Part shown: piece after piece, positions 30,752 through 41,190 of the stretch
How positions within the stretch are numbered: the first letter of the stretch is position 1
How the letters are laid out: each line of letters opens with the position of its first letter
Origin: Schizochytrium sp. TIO01
Lineage: Eukaryota > Sar > Bigyra > Thraustochytrida > Thraustochytriidae
NCBI GenBank assembly: GCA_004764695.1
Contig: SMSO01000014.1
Location: 571,148-635,147 of the forward strand
Reading direction: 5' to 3'
DNA: 64,000 nucleotides
The notes under the pieces: model-generated
What the model saw: the letters and a program-made list of their open reading frames with translations, nothing else
Databases searched by the model: none
What the model was told of the DNA's origin: nothing
Translations under genes and position numbers: made by a program

Positions 30752-32141
30752 AAAGAATCGGAAGAAACGAAAGAAAGTTAGCAAATCAATCAAATCGATT
30801 CAATATTTTCAATATCTATCTCAACACGACTGAAGGCAGGTACCTACGAGCTATATGGGCATGCAAAGATTAAATGCACATCGAGCTACGATGGCTTCAA
30901 AAACACAGTGTTCATGCACACAAATTCATCATGCAAAGCAAACCAAAGCAGCAAGTTTTTATAGCGAAAGGTAATTCTTCTTCTTCTTATTGTTATTACT
31001 ATTGTTATTACTATTATTTTTTAATTGAAAGTGTTTAATTTCTTTAAAATATACTATATTACTTTTTTAAACTAAAAACCTGCACAAGGAGTCAGTCACT
31101 ACACCTAGTCTGGTGCAGTCATGAATCTTCATCCAAGTTTATCTTCAGTTTTATTTTTAGAAAAATCATCCGAGTGGAAGAAACGTTGTACGCGCATAGG
31201 CATCGAGAGAGGATGTAGAAACGCAATTAAATCAACCAAAGTCAGACACAGCGCTCAAGTTGGTTTAAGAAAGGAGACTTCAAAAAGTCGGCTGAAGAAG
31301 ACCAGATTCATGATGCAAATTTCGTGTTTCGTTCTCTGCACCGTCGTCCTGTAAACCAGTCGCTCCTGACTCGAGAACTGGAATCGAACAGGATGAATCA
31401 AAGTATATCAGAACCTTTCATGAGTAACAAGCCTTGAAGCGAGGTTCAATGAAGCCTAAGGATAGATAACCTTGCGTCCAACACACCTTCCAAGCGTTGG
31501 GCTACCTACGAAGAATCTCTTATCTGCATGGAATGGAAGGCTGCTGTCACGTGCACTTAAATACGTACTACCTATCACCTGTGGTGATGATGCCCTTATG
31601 AAGAGATTGAAAGCACAGCATCGTTCATGTCATTATTAACGTATGTATAATGAAGCAACCCTTTTGTCTATCCTGAGGAATGTGCTCTAGCATGGCACTT
31701 GAACTCGAACACTACTTATACAGAACGGAGAATACAGCTCACATCAATAGCTGGGAAAAGACGCGGCATAATCATTTTGTGCTGGAAGACACTATGCGGC
31801 TCGTGAAAGATGAGTGTGAAGTTGCACCTTGGTAGATCAGTTGTCGCGAAAGCACTTAAAAGTGCCAGAAAGTCGCCGACTACAGTGCACTTGCATGGAA
31901 TTCCTCTCAAATGATTGAACGAGACGCTGTTCCTAAAACTGCTATTCACTATAATTTTTTCGTTAAATCCGCGGCGGAAGTAGCTCAAACCAAATAATTT
32001 TCATTGCTTGTCGCTCTATGAATGATGATAATAGTTTTTGCAAATTGCAGGGAAATACCTAGGTACTGATTACAAGATTTCACAAATTTATATTACTGTT
32101 TTTTATTTTCTATTTTCTAAATAAAGAAGCACGCAAGCAGA

Positions 32142-35100
32142 TTACCAAGATTGTGAGAGCGCCTTTGAATAATATACGGGACAATTTGAATTAACACAGT
32201 AATCCTTGTGAATAACACTTCCCGTGCAGGCCTGACATTGCCGGTCATGTAAAATGCGGGCCTGATCGCGGCGCTTTGAAGCTAACGCAATATACAGAGC
32301 CGTCTCCTGGGGTGTACTTAGACACTGTGGGCAAATTGGGAGCTGAGGATCAAAATCCTCAGCAGCATTAGAGTTCTGCCGTGTAGATGTTGCATTTCCC
32401 AGAGCAAATGAACGTTTGCAAACAACGCAGGTAGCAGACTGGAAGTAAGCACGGACCCCATCGCGATGTACAGGCCCTCCAAAACCATAATCTCGTGCTT
32501 GCAGCTGCACCGTCTGAGCTTTTCTCATTTGAGAGTACCATCGCTCCACATCGACATGGACAAGTCGAAATAGTCTCTGCAAAGGTTCAATCAGCTTACG
32601 CTTGATATAGTACGTCGCGTTAATACGAACACCCGGGCTTGGAGGCTGAACAAGGTCTGTAAGACGTGCACTTGGCAAGCCATCAGCTATAACGTACTGC
32701 ACCCGCTCTTTGTAAACTGGATATGCCATTGGATCAATTTTAGCCAAACGAAGTGCAACCGTAACAGAGGGTGGGTAGCTACCCGCTTTGTATTGCTCTT
32801 CGATAGGAGTGCGCACCTTGCTCGCAAAAACGAATTCTTTCACACTCACCTTATTTTCGAGAATTGCTCGGATGTGATTTTGAAAGACTTGCTTCGTGAG
32901 CGAGAGATCCCGAGAAAGAAATACGGACTGCAGCATATCGTTCATGATACGCTTCATGATTGGGCAAGAATCCCGGCGAATGTTTTCAAGACCTTTGCTC
33001 TCGATGCGTGCGGGCGGGTCCCCTGGTTTAGGAATAGACTCAAACTTTAATCCACAGTAGCGTTTCTTAGAAACAAGCATACAAGGCATGTATACCTTTT
33101 CAAACTGTAGCTTCATGGGATGAGGAAACTGCATGGTCATATGGTTGCATACCCAATTTGCGATATGAAACGCTGCCTCAAGCTTGCAATTATGAAATTG
33201 CACAAAAAGCGAGTCAGTGTCACCGTAAAGCACACGAGGACGCGATGGGCAAATTGACCGCCATGGTGAAGTCTCACTTTGTACCTCCCGCATGCTCGCC
33301 TCCAACGCCTGTTTTCCCATGACCACAATTGCATCTGCAAGAGTTGACATTGGCATTCGGCCTGAAAAAGATGCAGCTGTGTAACCATAAGTTACATTGG
33401 CAAGCATTTTAAGCGCAAGCTGTCGTGCATCCAGCACTCTGCGCCAATTATCCCAGCCCTCACGAGCGCACTTTTTCAAACCATCTTTTATGGCAAAACG
33501 TGTGAATAAAATCTCCCGCAACATGCATGGTAGCACGCCCTCCCGCACACTCTTTGTCAAAAAACATGCGCCATTACCCGTAATAAAGATTTCATCGTTG
33601 CTCAAAAGGCGAAGGATATCCTTTCGATCGGGATAGGCCCCACGGTCGCAAGCATGCCGTGAAAAGACTCCTGCTTCTTGGACCAGTGCGCCTGATGCAT
33701 CAACCTTACCAACAAAGGTAGAAAAGCAAAGATTGTATGCAATAATCACTGAAGGGTAGAGTGACCGAAAATCAAGGACTGCAACTGGATCCACATACAT
33801 ACTAGAGAGTGGCTCTAAATTTAAAGCGATATACTCTAAGCCAGGCTGAGATGCCACTTGATCTCGACTTGGACTCGGTAATACATAATTTTGTGGTTTG
33901 GCTACCCTGACCATGACTGCCTCCACCTGAAACTGGGATCCTCGAGTCATTGTTGAAAAAAAATCCATACCAAGTAACTTTGAAAATTCTGCTGTCTTTG
34001 TAATTACATCCAGATGCATGAGAACGTCATGTACACATGCCACGATATGACTTAGATGATTCATTGCTAAGTCACGTGTAGCTCGTGCATGAAACCGCTG
34101 GTAGAGGTAATGCTGTGAATAACGTGGCAGTGGACGTCCAAAAAACTCTTGGACTACATGCTCTAATGTATATTGAGCCAAATCGATCTCTTTCCGAATA
34201 ACACGCCAGATATTGAATACATGTCGCCCAGCTAGCCAAATCTGGCTATATTCAGTTTCACCCCATGCATCATTCATATGCCGCGGGTCTTGTGGACCAA
34301 GCGGGACCCGAGAAAGTCGAGATGCGTAATCGTCTAAGTTCAATTCTTCTGCACGTTTCAAAATATATCCTAGACTTCGGCGTTGAATCTCCCAACCTCC
34401 TATCACATCAGGATCTTGTGCTTGTACATAACGTACAAACTCATTAAGAACCATACGCTCACTTGTAAACTGAGCCCCGATAGCTTGGAAAATATGACGC
34501 TCAGAGATGAGTTCAGTATCTTCAAAGGTGGCTGCGTAAATGCAAAGAACCTCATCTTCTTTGGGATTCGACATCTTTTTGTTTCGTGTGGACGTAATGA
34601 CTTCGACAAGCGTAACACGACATATTTGTATATCCATGCGAGAGGTTGTATTATTATCTAGTGCTCGTGTACCCTTGTCAACTCGATCATCAATGCGGTT
34701 CTCAATGGCACCCTGCACGTTGCCTGCTTTTACAGATTCAGCAACTTCTTCATACGAGGGTGGCCTTCGGCGTGGAATCAGAATTGATTTATTTGCTTGT
34801 CCACGAGGGTAGCGAAGGAGCTTGCGCAAAGGCACTTTTGTTCGAGGTGCTCGTTCATGCCGCTCAAAGGCTGCATCAGCCGGGTCCGAAAAAAAGGGGC
34901 GGACGTGATGTTCGGTATTTTCTAGTACTGGGTCTGCGCACACTTCCTCAAAGCTTGGTGGCAAATCCCGTGGACGAAGAATAATTTGGGTATCCTGCGA
35001 AAACCCGGCAAAATTATCGAGGTCGACTTGCGAACTTCTGGCAAGTTTTGGCGAGGTAGCTTTTAACATCGAGTCACTCGTGTTCCTGATTCCCGAAACT

Positions 35101-37091
35101 GTTTTATGTGCAAGTGAGCTTCCTTGTTCTACTCTTGATTTTGGGCCAACAGGCTTCGATTTACTGTATTCACTTGTGTCAGAATGTGCTGGCTTCAACT
35201 TCCGCTGCTTTGGACATTTACCAGCTCTAAGCTGATGACTGTCAAGGTTCAGATCCTCCTCCTCCTCCTCCTCATTTTCTTCATCTTCGTAGTCACTGCC
35301 GCCAATACCTCTATGATCATCCTTTTCCTTAGTAATGCCCTCATCCTCACCAACTTCATCATCAAGAAGACATGTGATGGCATTTGATAGGTTAGCGACT
35401 GCGCTTTTTCGCTTCATACTCGTAAGATGATGGGTGTTGGATTTCAAAAGTTCACTTTCAACATCTTGAGTTGATAGCTGTCTATCCCAGTTCTCTAGTT
35501 CTTGTTGTGTCATGTGTGCTAAATTTTTGCCTTCGGCAAGATCTTCACGTTCTTCGAAATCGGGGCCATCAGCAGCAGAATCACCTTCTCCATCACCCGA
35601 AAACCGGTTTTCAGCACTCGCCCGTGGCGAAGGGTATTGGTTGTCATTGAGAGTACGGAGATATTCTATAGCGTCCTGAGTTAGTACATGTTCATCACCT
35701 GAGGCAGAGCCACTCAACTTATTGGGAGATTCAAATGTTGCAGGTGTAGAAAGATATGATGAAGACCTTGGCGATGGATCATTCAACACCAGCCATTGCA
35801 GCAGCCGTTCTCGAAGTTGAGAGTTACCTGAGGACCGCGCTCGATCGTCTGCAAGTGAAGCAGAGCGACTGATTTCTGCCTGGCTCCCTTGTGCTTCAGG
35901 GTTCACTCCGAGGGAGTCGCGTAACTCATCAAGCCACCCTCTAAGCGATGGTACATGCATGTGATTTGAGCCACGCGCCGCAGCTGTAGTTGCTGGCGAC
36001 GATTGACGACGATACACAGGTGCAATAATATTCCAAACGTTTACCTCAATCTCCCCAATCGGATATTGACCAGTCTGGCGCTTCACATGGCTTACCATGT
36101 CAAAGTCAGAGAGGCGAAGGTAGTTCATACCAGCAAGTTCGTAATCCGAAAGAAACTGGAGTAGATATGGAACATGTGTTTCATATGGCTGGAACTTGCG
36201 TCCCAGTTTGTGTTCTCCTGACTGTAGAAAACTCCCTAGCGGTTTGAGTTGCAGTGGATCTGTTATTTCTATCTTTGCAAAAGTTTCTGGCTTAGATTCT
36301 TGGTGATATCCATAAAAGTCAACGCCTTGACAGATAGTTACAGAAAAGATGATTTTAGCAAACTTAGAGTCTGTTAGGACATCTTCGAGCTGCTGAACAA
36401 AATAGTCAGAATCATGACCATGGACTTTGATGAACATATATGGCAGGCAATTGTGCACGTGAACAAGTAGAGAGTCACCATTCGGTTTGCGCCCAAACAC
36501 CCGGATCACGGGTAGTTCTGTGTCATCCTCGTCTACATAGTAATCCAAGTATAGGATGCTCACACGAATAATCTCTGTCCCCATATCCAAGCCATCTTCA
36601 ACCTCGTCATCTTGCTCGTCTTCGAGGCTCCCATCGTTTCCAATCCCATTCTCATTGTGCGCATCACGTTTGCCAACGTTATTAAGATCATCTGGTGAGG
36701 CACCTCGTGGCATGATGAGTAACGGAGGTCTGCTCCTGAGGACCTTGGTTCGGAGATCCTCATTCCGTTTCCTCTGAGGACTCTTTTTCCCTCTTGGTGT
36801 CAAATATGATCGTTTTTGCTGGAGTATGTGTTCTTGAAGAGGACTGTCTCTGATGGCGTGTCTTTGAGGTTGTTCTGGACGACTTTCCACAGCGTTCCTC
36901 TCCTCGCGGATAGTGGCGTCATCATCATCATCGTTGCCAGGTTTACTTCCATCCTTCTTGCTTATCATGTGCACCTTGTGATCCTCGAGAGGCCTCTCTA
37001 GTTGCTCCGAATGGAGCTGCGTTCCCTGTCGCTGGACCGTGAGCTTTGTCTGTGGAGTTCTCGCTGCAAACGTCTTGATGCTCGACACCAT
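32142..37091 (-). CDS. REV3: DNA polymerase zeta catalytic subunit
   Basis: From ATG 37091 the protein is 1649 residues, close to yeast Rev3 (about 1500) and far shorter than the human protein (about 3100). A disordered leader of about 175 residues precedes the conserved N-terminal domain (VSILYLDYYVDEDDTELPVI). A long acidic Ser-rich middle follows, then the family B polymerase. Motif A is DFRSLYPS with D1107, the motif B region KMLANVTYGY is present, and motif C is YGDTDS at 1289-1294. The exonuclease motifs are not conserved, as in the family. The C-terminus has CysA (C1555, C1558, C1587, C1590) and CysB (C1619, C1622, C1632, C1637); CysB binds an iron-sulphur cluster in relatives. The enzyme extends past DNA lesions in translesion synthesis with REV7. 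Two PPS[FY]EEV motifs precede the polymerase part. Confidence 0.95.
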   Translation of the reverse strand: MVSSIKTFAARTPQTKLTVQRQGTQLHSEQLERPLEDHKVHMISKKDGSKPGNDDDDDATIREERNAVESRPEQPQRHAIRDSPLQEHILQQKRSYLTPRGKKSPQRKRNEDLRTKVLRSRPPLLIMPRGASPDDLNNVGKRDAHNENGIGNDGSLEDEQDDEVEDGLDMGTEIIRVSILYLDYYVDEDDTELPVIRVFGRKPNGDSLLVHVHNCLPYMFIKVHGHDSDYFVQQLEDVLTDSKFAKIIFSVTICQGVDFYGYHQESKPETFAKIEITDPLQLKPLGSFLQSGEHKLGRKFQPYETHVPYLLQFLSDYELAGMNYLRLSDFDMVSHVKRQTGQYPIGEIEVNVWNIIAPVYRRQSSPATTAAARGSNHMHVPSLRGWLDELRDSLGVNPEAQGSQAEISRSASLADDRARSSGNSQLRERLLQWLVLNDPSPRSSSYLSTPATFESPNKLSGSASGDEHVLTQDAIEYLRTLNDNQYPSPRASAENRFSGDGEGDSAADGPDFEEREDLAEGKNLAHMTQQELENWDRQLSTQDVESELLKSNTHHLTSMKRKSAVANLSNAITCLLDDEVGEDEGITKEKDDHRGIGGSDYEDEENEEEEEEDLNLDSHQLRAGKCPKQRKLKPAHSDTSEYSKSKPVGPKSRVEQGSSLAHKTVSGIRNTSDSMLKATSPKLARSSQVDLDNFAGFSQDTQIILRPRDLPPSFEEVCADPVLENTEHHVRPFFSDPADAAFERHERAPRTKVPLRKLLRYPRGQANKSILIPRRRPPSYEEVAESVKAGNVQGAIENRIDDRVDKGTRALDNNTTSRMDIQICRVTLVEVITSTRNKKMSNPKEDEVLCIYAATFEDTELISERHIFQAIGAQFTSERMVLNEFVRYVQAQDPDVIGGWEIQRRSLGYILKRAEELNLDDYASRLSRVPLGPQDPRHMNDAWGETEYSQIWLAGRHVFNIWRVIRKEIDLAQYTLEHVVQEFFGRPLPRYSQHYLYQRFHARATRDLAMNHLSHIVACVHDVLMHLDVITKTAEFSKLLGMDFFSTMTRGSQFQVEAVMVRVAKPQNYVLPSPSRDQVASQPGLEYIALNLEPLSSMYVDPVAVLDFRSLYPSVIIAYNLCFSTFVGKVDASGALVQEAGVFSRHACDRGAYPDRKDILRLLSNDEIFITGNGACFLTKSVREGVLPCMLREILFTRFAIKDGLKKCAREGWDNWRRVLDARQLALKMLANVTYGYTAASFSGRMPMSTLADAIVVMGKQALEASMREVQSETSPWRSICPSRPRVLYGDTDSLFVQFHNCKLEAAFHIANWVCNHMTMQFPHPMKLQFEKVYMPCMLVSKKRYCGLKFESIPKPGDPPARIESKGLENIRRDSCPIMKRIMNDMLQSVFLSRDLSLTKQVFQNHIRAILENKVSVKEFVFASKVRTPIEEQYKAGSYPPSVTVALRLAKIDPMAYPVYKERVQYVIADGLPSARLTDLVQPPSPGVRINATYYIKRKLIEPLQRLFRLVHVDVERWYSQMRKAQTVQLQARDYGFGGPVHRDGVRAYFQSATCVVCKRSFALGNATSTRQNSNAAEDFDPQLPICPQCLSTPQETALYIALASKRRDQARILHDRQCQACTGSVIHKDYCVNSNCPVYYSKALSQSW

Positions 37092-38454
37092 CCCTGCTGG
37101 CAAGTCGAAGTCGCGGTACCTTCCGAGGGCGCCTCAGTCTCCGCACGTCGTACACGCGCGGGTTCTGTGGCATCTGCGCCGTGAAGAGCCTTGATCGAGT
37201 TTTGCGCAAGAACTGTCGATCGTTATCATTTTTTAAGTGTAAGCATGTCACCTTCGTGAGGGACTGCTTATTAATAAACCCATGATGCTTAGACGAGTGC
37301 AGCACTCGAGCATAATTTCTTCATGACGAATCTTCGTTCTTGGCTGACGATTAGAAGCATGGTTTTATGGGTGACATAATTTGGGCTTCAAGGAATGCAT
37401 TACTTACTGTCACCGGCGATTTTGGGTGAAACACGCAACACCTTAAGGAGAACACAATTGATTTGATGAATAATTAAATTTGCTAGGTGAAATAATCAAG
37501 TAGCTATGGTAGCTCAATTTGGGAAAGACAAGAACTTATGTTCGCCTACAAATTCTACAGTATGCCAAAGCTGATCCACGCGGGCGCCAAACATCACACC
37601 TATCGCATTCTTGATTTCCTCGCCATTAAAAGCATGGATCAACCAACTTTCGAGCTACAAAATCAGCAGCATGGGTCCCTGAGCACGCATTTGTTTTAAT
37701 CCTTCTCTGGAATTCTACCTTTTCCTAAACTCTCTGCTGCGCGAGAAAAAACGAAAGTAAAATAAAATAAATCAACACCTAAGTAAAACACAGCTTGTCG
37801 AATCTCGCTCGAGTCCAATTGCATAGATCTCAGAGAGGAGAATCAGTTAAGCACGCCCAGCGACCCATCCTTTGCACTTGGCTGCCTATAAGAATGCTCA
37901 AATGTTATTCTGCATGCAGGCATCTTGCTTCGGTTCTTCCTTGGGGTCTAAATATAAAGACACCGTTTGAGAGTCTTCTTTCTTTGCCCCTTCCTTTCCC
38001 TATTAATCTCATTCTTTTTCTTTTTCATGCTTGCGTGCACAGATTCTTCTTCGCTGCATTTAATCAATTCCGCTTTGCTGTTCGTCGTATTCTTCTTCGG
38101 CTGCACGGCTTGCGCCTCCCCACTTTATAAGCGTCTGCAGCCCCGAAGGTCTCCACAGCTTGAGGGCAGCCTCGAAGTCGGGTTTGCGGTCAAAAGCTCG
38201 CGCGAGAATTCGTTTAGGCTCGACAGCTTTGAGCCGGTTTGGTTAAACATCAGCCCTCAGCGAACAAAGGGTTGAACGAAGCGTTTGGGCGCAGTCTCTC
38301 AAGCCAGGAGTGCCCAAAGATTGTAGGGTTCTTCGACAAGATTCGTTTCTATCAAGGTTTCGTTGGATTTCGAAGGCGTGCGAAGGCGTGCGAAGGCAGT
38401 CGATCATATCGAGGCTGTTGAAGAAATTCGTCACAGTGATAACGTCTAGCAGAG
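37092..38454. other. Divergent promoter region of REV3 and CASP
   Basis: About 1.4 kb between two genes read away from each other. It has a pyrimidine-rich stretch (about 37975-38030) and three copies of a CGAAGGCGTG decamer just before the CASP start. A 111-codon open frame at 37795-38130 lacks an ATG start and shows no domain. Confidence 0.45.
38371..38400. repeat. CGAAGGCGTG decamer, three copies
   Basis: Three head-to-tail copies, the last ending CAGT. A further copy (AAGGCGTGCGAAGGCG) lies inside the CASP coding region at about 38491-38506, so the repeat straddles the start codon. Confidence 0.85.
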
Positions 38455-40767
38455 ATGGCGTCTGGTGAAACCAATGCCGGGTCTGGGGCTGCAAGGCGTG
38501 CGAAGGCGACAGCAGCAGCAAGATTCTGGCGCGATTTCGGATTGGATACGCTCAAACAGGAGCTAGATAAACGTGAAATTGAAGTTTCTGAACATGTTGA
38601 GAAGACTGTGCTTTCCAGGAAACGGCTAGCGCAAGATACGAAAGCATTTCGCAAACTCACAGATGATGCTGACAAAGTCAAGAAGATTGGTCCTCTGCTC
38701 AGGGGCTATCAAGAGGACATCGACAGGCTCACGAAACGTGCGCGATTTGCAGAAACATCTTTTTTGGAGCTATACAAAAGTCTCTTCGAGGCGCCAGACC
38801 CAACCGAACTGCTAGAGATTATGGCGCTTGAGGACATTGATGCTCTTCGTGAGGAGAACGAACGTCTGAAAGGTGAGATTGAGGACTATGAAGATGAATT
38901 TACTAATCTCAAGAATCAGGATCTCACGATACGCACGCTTGAGAATGAGATAGCGACACTCAAGGATAACTTCCAGAAGGAAATGAAGAATATCCGGGAG
39001 CAGTTTCAGGAGGAACTGCAAGACAAACTCATGGCGAAGGAAGATGAATTGATTGGAGAGTTTGAAGAACGTATGAAAGATCTAATCGCCAAAGAACAAG
39101 CAGCGCAAGAATCATTTCAAATGGCACAAGCGAGGTTCGAGGAGGCTCAGGACAACTACGATCGAAGCCAAGAGGTGGTGTTTGGGCTCCGTGCAGCTAT
39201 GGAGGAGTCAGAAGCTGTCCGTCAGGCAGAAATCGACTTGCTCAGTGAAGACCTTGTTCGCGCTAACAGTCGAGTCTCGGATCTCCAGCTGAAGCTACGT
39301 GACTTGGAGGCTCGCCCGAACTCCTCTGTGTCATCGAACTTAACCTCTACTTCGCTTTCGTCAGGCCAGGACCGAGAACGTGTCCTTGAGCTAGAAGATG
39401 AGCTCGTTCGCAAGAGTGAAACAGAAGAGAACCTCCGCACTGAGATTTCCCGCTTGCAGTGTGCTGCAGAGGCAGCCTCCAAGGCTCATGAAAAGGCTCT
39501 AAATGACAACGAAGCAGCCCTTCGCCAACTCAAGGATGACGTTTTCAAAGCAACCGCAGAGCTGCACCAAAGACCTACTCAGGACGCCTTCAATAATCTT
39601 AAAAAGCAAATCGCTCTTTTACAAGCTGTAGATATTGGAAACATTGAAGATGACGACGAAACTCCCACAAGCCCATCTAGAGAAAATGGTTCAAATGCAA
39701 CTCGTGCGACTTTGAGTAACGCTGGTGACTTTGACAGCCAAGCATTGATCCTTAAACGCATTCGAAAACTCGAAGCGACTGCAGCTGGTCTTCGTGTGCA
39801 ATTAGATACTGAAAAGTCTGGACGAGAAAGTGCTGAGGCACGGTGTAAGCAGGCAGAAGAAACCGCAGAAGATCTTCGTACGGAACTAGATGAACTTCGT
39901 GAAGTAAATTCCAAACTTTTGCGGCGCAGCTCCAGTGATAGCTTGTTTCGACACAGCAATCAAATGGGGGAAGAAAGCACCACGCTAGCGGCGCTTTCAA
40001 CCTCATCGTCTGCAGCTTCAGCTCGTGACCGTCGAACAAGCACTCACAGTGATCACCAGTATGAAAATGTATCTACTGCTGATCTACTTTTGGCAGCAAC
40101 TGAAGATGTTGGACTTGGCAGCAACACCGACTTACCTGGCGATGCCTCTGCAGACTCTTTATTGAGTATCGTACAAGAACAGCGGAATGACTTTCGCAAA
40201 AGAATGTTAGAATTGGAATCCGAGCGTGACAAGCTAATCGTTCAAGTTCGTGGTGCTGAGCAGGATATTAGCACTTTGCAAAATGACAATGTAAATCTAC
40301 GGGAGAAAATTCGCTTTCTACAAAGTTATAGCACGCCTGACATGGCAAGTCAACATAAGCGTATTCACCCGAATCAGCGGGCTGACATTCGCATGAACAT
40401 TCCCAACTCCCTTGCTCGAGCTGGGTACAACGATGGCCTTGATCTAGAAATGACCGAGGCACGTTACCGCCAGGCCTACGAGGATAAAATGAACCCGTTT
40501 TCTGACTTTTCGGCGCGTGAACGTCGCCGAAGACTCCACGGGCTAAACATGTTTGATCGCACGACATACCAAGCCATGACATATTTTATGTCCAACAAGA
40601 ATGCTCGTCTTGGCCTCTTTATCTATGCGTTCGCGTTGCACGCGCTCGTTTTCTTTGTTTTATCAATGGGCACAAGCAGGGCCGCCTGTCTAGATATAGC
40701 AGCCCAGCCTGAGTTGGCTTTTATCGATGAGCCACTTAATCCTCTTGCTGACGACCGATCTATCTAA
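38455..40767 (+). CDS. CASP: CASP/COY1 golgin
   Basis: The protein is 770 residues. The N-terminus (FWRDFGLDTLKQELDKREIE) is followed by SRKRLAQDTKAFRKL and PLLRGYQEDIDRLTKRARFAE-like sequence, the conserved start of CASP proteins. A long coiled coil runs from about 50 to 660, broken by Ser-rich loops near 290-310 and 500-540. The conserved C-terminal block YEDKMNPFSDFSARERRRR is present, then a single membrane span at about 719-739 (LGLFIYAFALHALVFFVLSM) with a short lumenal tail. CASP is a Golgi tail-anchored tether acting in traffic within the Golgi, related to animal CUX1-derived CASP and yeast Coy1. The length is close to the family's usual 650-700. The start ATG follows CGTCTAGCAGAG with no competing upstream ATG in frame. 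Confidence 0.92.
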   Translation: MASGETNAGSGAARRAKATAAARFWRDFGLDTLKQELDKREIEVSEHVEKTVLSRKRLAQDTKAFRKLTDDADKVKKIGPLLRGYQEDIDRLTKRARFAETSFLELYKSLFEAPDPTELLEIMALEDIDALREENERLKGEIEDYEDEFTNLKNQDLTIRTLENEIATLKDNFQKEMKNIREQFQEELQDKLMAKEDELIGEFEERMKDLIAKEQAAQESFQMAQARFEEAQDNYDRSQEVVFGLRAAMEESEAVRQAEIDLLSEDLVRANSRVSDLQLKLRDLEARPNSSVSSNLTSTSLSSGQDRERVLELEDELVRKSETEENLRTEISRLQCAAEAASKAHEKALNDNEAALRQLKDDVFKATAELHQRPTQDAFNNLKKQIALLQAVDIGNIEDDDETPTSPSRENGSNATRATLSNAGDFDSQALILKRIRKLEATAAGLRVQLDTEKSGRESAEARCKQAEETAEDLRTELDELREVNSKLLRRSSSDSLFRHSNQMGEESTTLAALSTSSSAASARDRRTSTHSDHQYENVSTADLLLAATEDVGLGSNTDLPGDASADSLLSIVQEQRNDFRKRMLELESERDKLIVQVRGAEQDISTLQNDNVNLREKIRFLQSYSTPDMASQHKRIHPNQRADIRMNIPNSLARAGYNDGLDLEMTEARYRQAYEDKMNPFSDFSARERRRRLHGLNMFDRTTYQAMTYFMSNKNARLGLFIYAFALHALVFFVLSMGTSRAACLDIAAQPELAFIDEPLNPLADDRSI

Positions 40768-41190
40768 TAAACTTTGTAAGATTATTCTCACAACTAATAT
40801 CAAACACAAAGTAAGAATCTGGTGATTTATGATTTCATTAAAAAAGCTTCGTTTGGCTTCCCTTGTTTTTCAATCTCTCTCCTCTTCCGTTTTTCGAATC
40901 ATAAAGACTCTGATGGAAGGGCTCCCGTACAATCATCACAGCCCCACAGAAAGAGCCCAGCCAGGCGTGTCACCCTGCTCAGGTTAATTCAACGGCAACT
41001 ATGATACCTAAACATTCCTATTGTGCCTCGTCCAGCCAAAGTCGCGGTGTGCATGCGTTCTACTCAAATTTAACCGTAACTTTGTGGTCCAACCTATTCT
41101 CAAAACATGGAGCATCGCAGGATAATGCACTACCACGTAATTATTTTGCAAGATTTTGCAAAACTTCAGTTACGTCGAAGGTCGATTTGC
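40768..41190. other. Convergent spacer
   Basis: About 420 bases between CASP (plus) and the ALG5-like gene (minus), presumably both 3' UTRs. Nothing else is seen. Confidence 0.5.

Larger units (their letters stand above)
28230..32141. other. 3.9-kb gene-poor spacer
   Basis: No gene can be named here. The stretch holds TTTC, TTTTTC and ATTC microsatellites. It also has several ATG ORFs of 56-93 codons: 29175-29428 (plus, running into a TTTC tract), 30193-30474 (minus, 93 aa), 30160-30330 (plus) and 31121-31354 (plus, 77 aa, Lys/Arg-rich). An ATG-less but protein-like stretch ends at 30751 and is listed separately. Their number is close to what chance would give. No RNA gene was seen. Confidence 0.45.

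Noticed and set aside
31370-31410. A tRNA T-arm-like sequence (CTGGAATCGAACAGG and its reverse)
   Set aside because: It resembles TTCGATTCC, but no five-base stem with the right loop, no anticodon arm and no acceptor stem could be found.
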